Counted from the first letter of the stretch, positions 35,792 through 45,769 are shown. The stretch: 64,000 nucleotides of DNA from Megaustenia siamemsis (GCA_032433765.1 JAVIAB010000051.1:153464421-153528420), one strand, 5' to 3'. The notes: generated by a model not told the origin, from the sequence alone. Program-made: numbers and translations.

Positions 35792-36999
35792 AAATAAAAC
35801 CAGAAATAAGTGAGGAACAATGTGGATTTGTGGAAGGAAAGGGCACCAATAACGCAATATACATCTTAAGGAAATTGATAGAAAGATCTATAGAGGTAAA
35901 GAAAGATCTATATATGTGCTTTATAGACTACACGAAAGCATTTGACAAAGTAAAGCATGTGGAAATAATCAATATGCTGGAGAAATTAAACATTGATGGC
36001 AAGGATCTGCGAATCATAAAAAATATGTACTGGCAACAAACAGCAGCTATACGAATTAACAACCAAACAGGACAATTCCAATATATAAAACAAGGAGTCA
36101 GACAAGGCTGTGTTCTGTCACCGGACTTGTTTTCACTTTACAGCGAATATATTATGAGATCAATAGTAGACAAAAAAGGAATTGAAGTCAACGGTCACAA
36201 CATAAATAATTTGCGATATGCGGATGACACAGTCTTAATAGCAGAGACAGAGAACGAACTACAAGAAATGATAGACATAATAGTAGAAGAAAGCAACAAG
36301 AAAGGTCTCAGTCTGAATAGTAAGAAAACAGAAGTAATGGTTATATCGAAGAAACAATCATCACCATCATGCAGCATAAAAATAAATGAGACAAATCTAA
36401 AACAAGTGCAACGTTTCAAATACTTGGGCACAATAATTACATCAGATGGGAGATGCACCACAGAAATAAAAAGCAGAATAGCTCAGGCCAAAATAGCATT
36501 TAAGAAAATGAAAAATATCTTATGCATCAAATCTATGTCAATAAAAATGAGAAAGAGAGTTCATCAGTGCTATATAGAACCAATTCTGACCTATGGAAGC
36601 TAATCATGGACAGTAGACAAACAAATGAAAAGACGGTTAGAGGCCACAGAGATGGGATTTCTCAGAAGAATGTTGAAAGTTCCCTGGACAGCTAAAAAGA
36701 CCAATGAGGAAGTTCTCATAGAGGCCAACACAAAAAGGAAGCTCTTAAAAAACATCAGAAAGAAGCAATCAACATTTGTTGGGCACATCATGAGAAGAGG
36801 AAAGTTGGAATACTTGGTTACAACTGGCAAAATAAAAGGAAAGAGAGATCGCGGACGACAAAGAGAGAAAATACTTTATAGCTTGGTGTCATGGCATAGA
36901 AAACAGTCAACAACAGAACTGATACGATGCACTGTAGATAGAAGATTGTGGAGGGACTTGATCGCCTACGCCAACCGGCAGGGTACATGATGATGATGA
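35792..36999 (+). mobile_element. LINE-B copy B3, 5'-truncated, young, 8-9-bp TSD
   Basis: Inserted in A6 with TTATAGTAT on both sides (35783-35791 and 37000-37008), ending in (ATG)n. The element starts inside RT, and its coding frame (35830-36990 in one phase) covers the rest of RT and the C-terminal region. It looks like the youngest LINE copy here. Confidence 0.95.
35830..36990 (+). pseudogene. LINE-B (B3) reverse transcriptase, C-terminal two thirds, one nonsense codon
   Basis: A single phase is open for about 386 codons except for TAA at 36601-36603, where copy B1 has GAA at the same place (LTYGSESW). Domains: EGKGTNNAIYILRKLIERSI, motif A (CFIDYTKAFDKVKH, catalytic Asp), GVRQGCVLSPDLFSLYSEYI (motif B), LRYADDTVLIAE (motif C with both Asp), FKYLGTIITSDGRCTTEIKS, then after the stop EMGFLRRMLKVPWTAKKTNE, VGHIMRRGKLEYLVTTGKIK and LWRDLIAYANRQGT. 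The endonuclease and RT fingers are absent through 5' truncation. It cannot be functional, but catalytic residues in the part present are intact. Confidence 0.93.
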
Positions 37000-37008
37000 T
37001 TATAGTAT

Positions 37009-37430
37009 GTCCAAGGTTGAAGGTAGATTTTCCAGCAGAAAACAAAGAAATAAATATAAAATGGTATTGAGCAGCTAGAGTAACAGAAAGACAGCCACCG
37101 TCTTCTCTGCCATTTTTTTAAGATCTGTGTTGTTGACGTTGTGCATTCTGACTGGGAATTTTGTTTTTAATGTTTTATAGTTTAATATACCTGATGAAGG
37201 CTTTTCCCAAAACGCTATAGTTTGTCTGGTCTTTCTGTTAGTCTAGCTGCTCAACATCAGTTTATGTTTATTTTCTGTGGTCATAGTGTATCCAATCTAA
37301 GATAGACCGATGTCTTAGCTGTGAAGTGTGGACCTGTGTTACAGGCTGTGAACCTAGTGAAGGAAAGCCAATATAAATGCTTAACAGCAAAAAACAAGAC
37401 ATAGAAGCAATGGTTACAACAAATGGTCAG
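37009..37430. repeat. Penelope-like repeat fragments with hammerhead-like core
   Basis: Bases 37125-37268 (plus) contain ATATACCTGATGAAGGC, then CCCAAAACGC, then GTTTGTCTGGTCTTTCTGTT and AGTCTAGCTGCTCAA. An inverted copy of the last part lies at 37062-37095, and further copies are at 38002-38115 (minus) and 38415-38500 (plus). CTGATGA followed after a short stem by (A/G)AAAC resembles the conserved hammerhead core. The arrangement in opposed copies resembles the long terminal repeats of Penelope-like elements. No Penelope RT is visible, and I could not pair helix I, so ribozyme activity is uncertain. Confidence 0.55.
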
Positions 37431-37432
37431 TC

Positions 37433-37965
37433 TCATAGGAAAGGTAAGGTAAAGTACGAGACTTGAACCCTCGTCTTAGCACGCGAGTTTACACCCATAT
37501 GTGCTCGGCCGCTTATCCAGAAATGTTCGGAGATTTCTGTACAGTGTCGCTTCAAGCATCGACACTCAGATGCAAGGCGACATTCCTCACCTTCCTTGGG
37601 TAATACCCTGGTACCCATTTCTGCCAACGGCTGGGTCGACCGTGGGGGTATTTTTTTTTTCAACCACGAGTAGAATTCACACTGCTCCCAGCGGGAATCG
37701 AACACGGGTTGTCCGAACGTCGGTAGTCCAGTCGGGTGGTTGAATCGAACACGGGTTGTCCGAACGTCGGTAGTCCAGTCGGGTGGTTGAATCGAACACG
37801 GGTTGTCCGAACGTCGGTAGTCCAGTCGGGTGGTTGAATCGAACACGGGTTGTCCGAACGTCGGTAGTCCAGTCGGGTGGTTGAATCGAACACGGGTTGT
37901 CCGAACGTCGGTAGTCCAGTCGGGTGGTTTTCCCAACTAGGCCACCGAGGCCCCCGACATTCGAT
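37433..37965 (-). mobile_element. SINE-2, tRNA-derived, with five-fold B-box segment
   Basis: On the minus strand a tRNA-like head begins at about 37955 with CCTCGGTGGCCTAGTTGGG (A-box region). It continues through a 47-bp segment with the B-box-like GTGTTCGATTC, present five times in tandem (starts in plus coordinates at 37695, 37742, 37789, 37836 and 37883). The body contains TGGGTACCAGGGTATTACCC. The far end (37442-37505) reads as a second tRNA-like piece with GGTTCAAGTCTCG. TGGTCAGTC at 37424-37432 and 37966-37974 may be the TSD. The open frames through the 47-bp repeats are artefacts. Confidence 0.82.
37695..37930. repeat. 47-bp tandem repeat inside SINE-2
   Basis: Five essentially identical copies of 47 bp (GAATCGAACACGGGTTGTCC, then GAACGTCGGTAGTCCAGTCG, then GGTGGTT). 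Near-identity indicates recent expansion or homogenisation. Confidence 0.97.
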
Positions 37966-38001
37966 TGGTCAGTCGAATCTAACATGCCAGCTTAAAAAAA
38001 T

Positions 38002-38500
38002 GTTTTGAGCAGCTAACTATCAGAAAGACCAGACAAACTACAACGTTTCGGCAAAACCATTCATCACGTATAACAAAATATACACATTAAACACAACATT
38101 CCGAGTTAGAATACACAACTACAATAGTATTAGGGAACCGCGATAGCTCAGTGATTAGTGAATTGGACTACAAAGGACAAGAGGTAGGGTTCGATCCCAA
38201 CCGACGGCTTCCGGGTTCACCCAGCCTTAAATGGGTACCGGATTTTTTTCTGGGAAATTAAAGCGGCACGGGCGTAATACCGACCACATTACCCCAAAAA
38301 TCATGCGCTGAAGGTCTGTAAAATTTATGGTCACTAACACCATATTCCCTATTCTCCACTTGGCGTGACGGCACTCTTTACTTTTATTTTTTTTAAATTA
38401 TAGTTTTATAGTAGTGTGTGTTATAACTCGGAATTTTGTGTTTAATGTGTATAGTTTGTCTTATCTTTCTGTTAGACTAGCTGCTCAATACCATTTAATG
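38002..38500. repeat. inverted Penelope-like arms around a SINE
   Basis: Bases 38002-38115 (minus) and 38415-38500 (plus) are inverted copies of each other (AACTCGGAAT, GTGTTTAATGTGTATA, TTTGTC, CTAGCTGCTCAA). The left arm has the hammerhead-like core (GTGATGAATGG, GCCGAAACG). The right arm has lost it by deletion between GTGTATA and GTTTGTC. SINE-1 copy 2 sits in the loop. Confidence 0.7.
38134..38399 (+). mobile_element. SINE-1 copy 2, tRNA-derived
   Basis: tRNA-like head GCGATAGCTCAGTGATTAGT (A-box region) and GGTTCGATCCC (B box) about 45 bp apart. The body has CACCCAGCCTTAAATGGG and GGGCGTAATACCGACCACAT, then GGCGTGACGG and a T-rich tail. It is full length by comparison with the copy at 6079-6337. 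The cloverleaf is incomplete at the 3' acceptor side, so it is not a working tRNA gene. Confidence 0.92.
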
Positions 38501-38755
38501 TTAATTTTCCTTTTTTTCAGCAGTTACACACGTGTCCCCGCATAGTATTTCATATTTATTGCATTTGATATCTGTGCTTTTCTCCATTAACGAATGTGTA
38601 CTGGGCGGCCTGTCAGGGAAGAACATGCTTCCAGTGAGAGTAGACTGAGCCTCGCTGACAAGACGTGCCCAAGTAGAATGAAGAACCTACATTCAACTCA
38701 ACAAACACAATGATATGTGTCACGTTTTTTTTATTTCATTTTTATAAATTCTTTT
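38501..38755. other. unassigned spacer
   Basis: No gene or repeat is recognised. Confidence 0.35.
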
Positions 38756-39015
38756 CCACATGACACGACTAATCTGTTATGTTCCCTAATGATACGACCA
38801 ATCAGTTATTTTCCCTCATGACACGACTAATCTGTTATTTTCCCTCATGACACGACTAATCTGTTATTTTCCCTCATGACACGACCAACTTGTTATTTTC
38901 CCTCATGGCACGACCGATCTGTTATTTTTCCTCGTGACACCACCAGTCTATTATTTTGCTTTATGACATGGCCAATCTGTTATTTTTCCTCAAAGAACTA
39001 CCAGTCTGTTATTTT
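38756..39015. repeat. 29-bp minisatellite, about nine copies
   Basis: Units of CCTCATGACACGACTAATCT plus GTTATTTTC, more diverged to the right. Confidence 0.93.
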
Positions 39016-39111
39016 TCCTCACATAAATGTATAATCATCCTTGACCTTTCCTTTTAATGTGTTAATTGGTTCGGGAGTAGCCCTACAAAGTTAGGTAAGT
39101 GAACTATTATT

Positions 39112-39117
39112 ATTATT

Positions 39118-39171
<54 letters not shown>

Positions 39172-39175
39172 GACA
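39112..39175. repeat. (TTA)n microsatellite
   Basis: About 20 copies of ATT/TTA with a TTTA interruption on the left. Confidence 0.97.
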
Positions 39176-39611
39176 CGTTATCGGTTATACCTGTAATACT
39201 TTTCTTTAAAAAAAAAAAGATCAAAGCAGTAATACAAGAAAGTTCACATACTTTTCTATTGGAATTACCTTGCTTCTCTAATCGTTGTAGTTTGTAGCTA
39301 CTATATCAGCGCTGACATAAATGTACATGGAAATCAGAAAATAATGCACTAGGTAAATCACAAACTACAGAATCTAGTTTTGTTTCTGAGATGATCTTTG
39401 AAATGTTTAGACTGAGAAATACATTCGATTCCACGTGCTGTCGCCGCGTAGTATAAGTCGAGTACCTTATTCGATGGAGTTACATTTGCACTCAAGATAG
39501 TGCTGGTGAAGGAGTAGCTCTTTGCCCTGAAACTTTTGACCAGGTCTCTGGATTCCACTGAGTTTATGTTTGGTATGTTGCTAGATCAGCAAATACCTAG
39601 TCTTCGTTTCA
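39176..39611. other. unassigned region
   Basis: No recognisable gene or repeat. A 66-codon minus frame (39358-39558) has no domain. Confidence 0.4.
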
Positions 39612-39945
39612 TCATCATCATCATCATTATGTGCCTTACCGGTTGACGTAGGTGATCATGTCCCTCCACAATCTTCTATCTACAGTGCATCATATCAGTT
39701 CTGTTGTTGACTGTTTTCCATGCCATGACACCAGGCTATCCAGTATTTTCTCTCTTTGTCGTCCGCGATTTCTCTTTCCTTTTATTTTGCCAGTTGTAAC
39801 CAAGTATTCCAACTTTCCTCTTCTCATGATGTGTCCGAAAAATGTTGATTGCTTCTTTCTGGTGTTTTTTAAGAGCTTCCTTTTTGTGCTGGCCTCCCTG
39901 AGAACTTCCTCGTTAGTCTTCGTTCCATATTCATCCATAGCATAA
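39612..39945 (-). mobile_element. LINE-B copy B4, 3' fragment
   Basis: A LINE-B end with a (CAT)n border. On the minus strand it reads TKTNEEVLREASTKRKLLKN, STFFGHIMRRGKLEYLVTTG and KIKGKRNRGRQREKILDSLV, then the (STTELI)RCTVDRR-like end. It is truncated after KTNEE at about 39925 and is close to B3. Confidence 0.93.
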
Positions 39946-40423
39946 ATTAGAATCTCCAGAAATGATTCTAAAAAATCGCACACGTCATGTCAAGTGAATA
40001 TATCACGATTTGTGTGGAGTGAGTTTCCTCCTTTTATTGTATTGTAGCTATTGTGATTAAAACAGGTAAAGTGTTGAGTAGCGGCCATTGGTTTAGGAAG
40101 AGAAGATTAACGCTACGTTCAGCTCCATAGAAACAGTCGAAGCTGATCTACGCAGTCAAATCAATGAGCAACTGTCAGCTCGATGAACATAACAAAACGT
40201 CTGTTGTTTTATTTGTTTTGGAAACAGAAGTTGGTGTCAGAAGTAAAAATATTACATGCGGCCGTCTTTCTGAAATTGCATTTCAATGCAGCTCTTTTTA
40301 TATTTGTGTCTTTATTCCATCCACTCTTCTCCTCTCTCTTTCTCTCTGTTCGTTGCCATTCGTCCTCTTTTTTTCACTCCAATTTTGTGTACTTGCACTT
40401 CTTCCTTCTTTCAACTCCCTGTG
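39946..40423. other. unassigned region
   Basis: No gene is recognised. It includes pyrimidine-rich stretches at 40315-40400. Confidence 0.4.
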
Positions 40424-40562
40424 GAGCATGGGTCTTCAACAAACATTTTCAACTCCCTATGGAGCATAGTTCTTCAACAAACACTTTCAACTCCCTGTGG
40501 AGCATAGGTCTTCAACAAACACTTTCAACTCCCTGTGGAGCATAGGTCTTCAACAAACACTT
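40424..40562. repeat. 38-bp tandem repeat made of a LINE-G 3' end
   Basis: Four units of TTCAACTCCCTGTGGAGCAT plus AGGTCTTCAACAAACACT. The reverse complement (AGACCTATGCTCCACAGGGA) is the end of LINE-G as seen at 60615-60640 and 60888-60908. The array is therefore an amplified LINE terminus. Confidence 0.93.
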
Positions 40563-41085
40563 TCCAAGCCGTTCTGTTTCTTGCCATTCTTTTAAGATTA
40601 TTCCATATCTTCCCCATCATCTTCGTCTTTGATTCCATCTGTCTTCTCCAAGAATATTTTGCTCTTCCTCTTTGTCTTTTTCCCTGGGGATTCCAAAAAG
40701 AAGCTTGTTGTGTAACACGCTCATTTGGCTTCCGCACTGCTTATCCTATCTAGCGCCATCTCTTTATCCACTGGTATTTGACTGGTGCTTTCCCATAATT
40801 CGATGTTAGTGATTTTCTCCTGCCATTTCACCCTTTTACTTTCGTCAGCATCCATTAATATAGATCTGTATTTTCATGATTGTTAATTTAGTTGTTCTCC
40901 ATGTTTCACGGTCATATAATAGGAGTGACATCATTTGAGTTGAACATTTTTATTGTTGTATTTAACCTGATTTCTTTGCATTTCTATGCTTCCTAGTGCA
41001 AAGAAGCCTCCTCCTGTATTCGTATCCTTGTTTTGGTATCATTATCTTTTCCTTCTTCTTTGCCTATATTACTGCCTAATATATG
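40525..41085 (-). mobile_element. LINE-G copy G1, 3' fragment
   Basis: Minus strand. A 70-codon frame (40525-40737) reads RKPNERVTQQASFWNPQGKR, QRGRAKYSWRRQME, IWNNLKRMARNRTAWKVFVE and DLCSTGS. Further upstream (to about 41085), degraded LINE sequence with RRRLLCTRKHRN-like segments continues. The C-terminal region is of the basic type that follows RT in RTE-like LINEs. Confidence 0.82.
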
Positions 41086-41435
41086 TCAGATTGTACGTCT
41101 AGTAGAGGTATTATATTTACACTTGTACAACGTTATTGTTGCTCTACTACATCCACTGATTTCATTGAATTCACTTCAAAGACTTCTCACAAGAAAATAC
41201 GTCTGATAATGTGTTCCGAAGCACTTTCGGTATCCACTTCCTCTAACAGTCTAATCGTTAAAACAGCAAGGAATCGCCACAGTAACTATACACATACTTC
41301 TACCGACCATTATAATTACCAGGTTGATGAAAGCCAATAGAACCTTCATTCTGAACAAATATCTCACATCTCCACCCTCGGCTCCCCTCACACCACCTTC
41401 CTCACCCCCATCATCAGGTCGCATATCCTTTGCAG
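41086..41435. other. unassigned region
   Basis: No gene is recognised. An 85-codon frame (41083-41340) has no domain. Confidence 0.35.
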
Positions 41436-41705
41436 AACGTTGCATTCACCATAGCCCGTGTAAAAGAATATGTGTCTCTAGCCAGATCTCCCACCTAACG
41501 TTGCAATCACCATAGCCCGTGTAAAAGAATCTGTGTCTCTAGCCAGATCTCCCACCTAACGTTGCAATCACCATAGCCCGTGTAAAAGAATCTGTGTCTC
41601 TAGCCAGATCTCCCACAGAACGTTGCATTCACCACATCCCATGTAAAAGAGTCTCTGTCTCTAGGCAGATCTCCCACAGAACGTTGCATTCACCACAGCC
41701 CGTTA
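41436..41705. repeat. 61-bp tandem repeat, about 4.5 copies
   Basis: Units contain GTAAAAGAATCTGTGTCTCT, AGCCAGATCTCCCAC and GTTGCAATCACCATAGCCC. The copies to the right are more diverged. Confidence 0.93.
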
Positions 41706-43268
41706 AAAAAAATCCGTAATTTTAATTTTACTGACTTTCTGATGTTGTCATTTCCCCATTCCACATGTTTGATATGTCTGACCTGTATATCCTCACCCTC
41801 ATCTACACGAATTGACAGAAATGAAATAAAATAATACCAATCCTGAAATTGGACACAGTTTCTACGAGTTAGTTCTCAGCTCAGCTGGGACCACATCTTG
41901 CAGAAGTTACGCCTTGGCTGGCACAAAACCTGGGAACTAACGGTGAAGGCGCAGCCAGACAACGGTCTTACGCCTGTGACAACCTCATGCATAATTCACA
42001 CCTGCTGTGCCCTTTCGTTTAGGAGGAAAACACAGGACACACTGATTTCACAAATCTGCAACAAATGTGGGAAGAAAACAAATCACATTCTACTCAGTTA
42101 TCAACTAAGTTACTCCATAAGGGTGACAACAAGTACGGTTAAACAAAAGAAACAGGAAATAAAGAAAAACACATTCTCTTTGAGAAGTTCATTTCTTCTG
42201 TAGACAGAATACACGTAAGGGAAATATGCCATTTTTGAGGGGGTCAGGGGCGGAGTAAAAAAAGAATTTGAAGAAAGAATGAGGTGAGTGGAACGTCCTA
42301 ACAATGTTCATTTACTCAGCAGTGTATCTTATCTATTGCCACCTATATTGAAAGCATGTTCGCTTTGGGGGGTTCGCCCAAAGATTGTGACAATTTCAGC
42401 ATTGCGAGAAGTTGTGGTTACAGGTAAAATGCCCTCAGCCACCTATAGCTAAATAAGTGAAGACGTCACAAGCTTGGGGTGTTTTAGGGAAAATCCTCTC
42501 AGCTCTTCACATGTCGATAAAGGTGCACATGATTTTATGTTGAAAAAAAAAAAAATTGCTGCAACCATGACTTTACTAAACATGTCGTGAGAGAATTATG
42601 GGATTGTTTTCTGACAATTTTCTCGACTTTTGAAATCTATAGTAGTATACCAGGAAGGATTTGGATATTATTGTGGCGCTAATTTAACAAAGATATATAG
42701 GGCGGCGCGCGGCGCGCATAAAGCGTGTGGCGCAGGGGGAGTTAACCGTGACATTTCGTGTCGAGGTGTTGACCTCTAGTCCCGGTGACCCCGGAAGTGA
42801 CGTGTTTATGTCTGGTGTATGCTGACTTTGGAGTTCTTGCTGTACTTGCTCGATAGTGATAGGTTAGTAGATTATACAACATCAATGAAAAACAATCAAA
42901 ATAAAACAAAAGATATATTTCATTCTTTTATTATCTCAATAGGTGTATAACATACAGTGGATATTATATATCATTACAAACATATTTAGTACACGAAGTA
43001 AATATATAGTACAAGGATAACATTTATTTATAGCTATGTAGTTGGGCGTCTGCTTAGCTTTGTGTCATAAATGAAGCATAATGGGTGAAACTGTTAGAGA
43101 TTGCTGGTTAGTCTAAACTGGTAAAGTAAAGAATTAGATATCTAGAGGCGTAGTCGAGACGTTATCATCAGCTACCTTTCTTTTTATATAGAAATAGGAA
43201 AGAGCATTTCTTGTTTGACTGTAGGAAAATATGGAATTATTTAAGACTTTGAAACCTACATTTTTCCC
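41706..43268. other. unassigned region left of the large inverted repeat
   Basis: About 1.5 kb with no recognised gene. A CG-rich patch (GGCGGCGCGCGGCGCGC) lies at about 42702-42718. Bases 43155-43170 (GACGTTATCATCAGCTA) have a loose inverted match at 52063-52080, which may be chance. Confidence 0.4.
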
Positions 43269-43439
43269 ACCCTTGGCCTTTTGCGTAGCGAGAACCTCTA
43301 AAAACATATCTTTATCTAATTTGTTGTGTTGCTTGCTTAGCCCTTTACAACTGATTTTATCGTAATCCCCACACGATATGTGTGTGCTTGTAAATAAATA
43401 GTGTTGTGATGAGTTGAAAAGGGAGGAAAGAAGGTGCTA

Positions 43440-43942
43440 GCTCTAGCTTGCTCATCAGTAATACTGGTTCGCTATCTCTCTCTCTATCTCTCTCTCTCCC
43501 TCTCCATCACTATCTCTTTCACTCTCGATCATTCTCTCTCCAATTCCGTCTCTGTCTCTCGCGTTATCTCTCTCTCCCTCTCCGTCTCTGTCTCTCTCGT
43601 TATCTCTCCCCCTCTCCATCTCTCTCTCCCTCTCTCAATCTCTTGTCTCTTTCGTTATCTCTCTCCGTCTCTGTCTCTCTCGTTATCTCTCCCCCTCTCC
43701 ATCGCTCTCTCTCTCGCTCCCTCTCTGTCTCTTTCACTCTCGCTGTCTCTATCTCTCGCTATCTCTCTCCCTCTCCATCGCTCTCTCTCGCTCCCTCTCC
43801 AGCTCTGTCTCTTTCGGTCTCGCTATCTCTCTCCATCTCTGGCTCTCGCGATCTCTCGCCCGCTCCATCGCTCTCGCTCCCTCTCCAGCTCTGTCTCTTT
43901 AAACCAGGTGCTAGCTCTCGCTTGCTCATCAGTAATAGTGGT

Positions 43943-43984
<42 letters not shown>

Positions 43985-43985
43985 A
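43440..43985. repeat. CT-rich simple repeat, left arm
   Basis: Mixed CTCTCTCT, CTCCATCT and CGTTATCT units. AGGTGCTAGCTCT-type sequence is present at both ends (about 43432 and 43907), followed by TTGCTCATCAGTAATA. Frames such as 43434-44072 are low-complexity Ser/Leu repeats and are not genes. Confidence 0.95.
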
Positions 43986-44218
43986 AGTGAATTAACCAAG
44001 ACAGGTAGAATAAACAAATATGAAGCCTTCTATATAATTTTCACAATAACAATTTTATTAATTCATCAGTGAACATATATTTTATACTTGTACAGTAAAA
44101 TTTAACATCTCTCTCTCGCTCTCCCTTCTCCTAACCCCCTCCTAGTCTTTTCTCCTACCATGTCACCCGCCCATCGCACTTTCCGTTTTGACCACACAAG
44201 CTCGAACGCGATGACTAA

Positions 44219-44905
44219 TCACCCGATCGGGAACCCTTGAATGTGGAATAAATAAAAACTAGTGGCGGGAATGCTCTCTACCATCCACTTAGTATCGGGT
44301 CTGTTGAGCACGGCAGTGTCTACGGGGTTATGTTCCTTTAGAGAATCATCGAATCTGGTGAAATCATCACGATTATTGATTAACTTCGGGAACTCGAGAA
44401 CAGCTGAATTATTAAGGGAGGCGTGGACGAAGCGTAAATCTCCATCCTCTCTGTGACGGAGGATAAGATGGTGACCATAGTTAATTTTAAAACGAGTTGT
44501 CTGACTATCAAACACATCTCTTAAAAGAATAGACCAGTCTGTGATGAATGGACGATCAGGTGAGTGGAAGAAAGTGTATGTGGAAACTGTTCTATTGATA
44601 CTAGCGTGAGTGTTTATGACTGACCAGTTTTGTTGATATACATCCCGCACATCAGATGGTAGTGTTGCTAATGGGTCATCGGGTTTGTGCTTTTTACCAT
44701 CTGTGGATTGTTCCTCATCTAACTCTCTCTTCTTCGATGATGAGGGGCCAACTGTAACGAAGTTGAAGGAGCCATTAGTGAAGTGGGTGTTGTAGCAGGT
44801 ACCGACGGTGTTGTAGATGCTGTTGTAGAAACTGAATGTTTCAGTCTTCTCATATGTCGGGTTAAAGAACCTCGAGTCGTATACGTACGCTGACATGTGG
44901 TGCAC
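44219..44905 (-). CDS. conserved domain of a PolB-type mobile element, left arm copy
   Basis: A 228-codon frame. The meaningful part starts at about residue 53 (44749), where it leaves the overlap with the zinc-finger frame: SSSKKRELDEEQSTDGKKHK (a basic, NLS-like stretch), LPSDVRDVYQQNWSVINTHA, then an alpha/beta-looking region with RFKINYGHHLILRHREDGDL, RFVHASLNNSAVLEFPKLIN, NRDDFTRFDDSLKEHN, RPDTKWMVESIPATSFYLFH and the end IQGFPIG. I recall this region, usually after C2H2 fingers, as the N-terminal module of large metazoan mobile-element proteins with a type-B DNA polymerase. That is memory-based and uncertain. It stops right after PIG at a GTGATTAG, which is either a stop or a splice donor. 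No polymerase follows. It is the mirror copy of 50338-51024. Confidence 0.6.
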   Translation of the reverse strand: MHHMSAYVYDSRFFNPTYEKTETFSFYNSIYNTVGTCYNTHFTNGSFNFVTVGPSSSKKRELDEEQSTDGKKHKPDDPLATLPSDVRDVYQQNWSVINTHASINRTVSTYTFFHSPDRPFITDWSILLRDVFDSQTTRFKINYGHHLILRHREDGDLRFVHASLNNSAVLEFPKLINNRDDFTRFDDSLKEHNPVDTAVLNRPDTKWMVESIPATSFYLFHIQGFPIG

Positions 44906-45354
44906 ACATGACGGATAAGAGAAGCTGATATGGTAGACAGTACCGAGGGTGCAACTAGCGATGTAGACGATAACAATGATGAAGGAGCTGTTGTAGAAAC
45001 TAAGTGTTTTACTCTCCTATGGCTGGCTAAAGATCTTCGACTCTTATATGAACGTTGACAAATAGGACACGTATGACGGATAAGAGAAACTGTTACGGTA
45101 GCCGGTACCGATAGTGAAACTGGTGATGTAGACGGTACCAAGGGTGAAGTTGATTCCTGTGCTGAATGTTTTAGTCTCCTATGGCTGGCTAAAGAACTTC
45201 GACTCGAATATGAACGTTGACAAATGTCACAAACATGGTGTATAAGACGATGAGCGGCCCGTATATGCTGAACCATATCTTGGCGCCGTTTAAACTGCTT
45301 CGAACATAATGCACACTGATGTTTACCAGAAGATGTTTCGTTATGAGAAAACAT
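44719..45354 (-). CDS. C2H2 zinc-finger protein, left arm copy
   Basis: The frame is open from 45435, but the likely start is Met at 45354 (MFSHNETSSGKHQ), directly after a TTCTACAG that could be a splice acceptor. Four C2H2 fingers: CALC...HIRAAH, CDICQRSYSSRSSLASHRRL, CPICQRSYKSRRSLASHRRV and CTTCQRTYTTRGSLTRHMRR, separated by Ser/Thr/Pro-rich linkers. Fingers two to four are internal repeats of about 54-56 residues. It probably binds DNA. The frame ends at HHRRRES, overlapping the start of the downstream domain by about 30 bp of plausible coding sequence in the -1 phase, so the two may be one protein joined by splicing or frameshifting. It is identical in layout to 49889-50524. Confidence 0.8.
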   Translation of the reverse strand: MFSHNETSSGKHQCALCSKQFKRRQDMVQHIRAAHRLIHHVCDICQRSYSSRSSLASHRRLKHSAQESTSPLVPSTSPVSLSVPATVTVSLIRHTCPICQRSYKSRRSLASHRRVKHLVSTTAPSSLLSSTSLVAPSVLSTISASLIRHVCTTCQRTYTTRGSLTRHMRRLKHSVSTTASTTPSVPATTPTSLMAPSTSLQLAPHHRRRES

Positions 45355-45769
45355 CTGTAGAAGATCAAATAGTCCTTTATCAATTATACTTAACATACCT
45401 AATTTAAATACATTAATATTTAATACCAAGCACATCAGGACTAAAAATATCCACTTTTAATCAACCAATAAGATAATCACATGAAAAACGAAGGAATAAT
45501 ACACTCAACAAGGCTTAACATACGTACTTTATACACATCACCAGTAATACAATCGAGTAGCCTTTTATTGATAACCTACCACATCGTTATGAGATAAGAG
45601 AAAAACAGAAAAAAAATATTCAACTTACATCATAAAAATAGATCCACAACACAGACCGGTAGACTGAACAGTACTATGAAAATAAACTTCCGTGAATCAA
45701 TCGCGCTTATAACAAGAAGTTTCACATGCAACTGGTAAATAAAAGTTGGACGACACTATTTCACTCTCG

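Noticed and set aside
37125..37268. A confirmed hammerhead ribozyme
   Set aside because: The core is hammerhead-like, but I could not form helix I with the sequence after GTC. I kept it only as a candidate.
37695..37930. CRISPR-like array
   Set aside because: The five 47-bp copies are directly adjacent with no variable spacers and lie inside a SINE. The genome is eukaryotic.
38134..38210. A functional tRNA gene
   Set aside because: Only the A and B boxes are good. The acceptor stem is missing and the sequence continues into a SINE body found three times.
42155..43170. Extension of the large inverted repeat beyond 43269
   Set aside because: Only a loose match (GACGTTATCATCAGCTA against AGCTATAATGATAACGTC at about 52063) was seen. 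It is too short and too gapped to count.
43434..44072. A 212-codon Ser/Leu-rich frame in the CT-rich block and its mirror copy
   Set aside because: Low-complexity translation of CT repeats, with different lengths in the two arms. It does not behave like a conserved gene.
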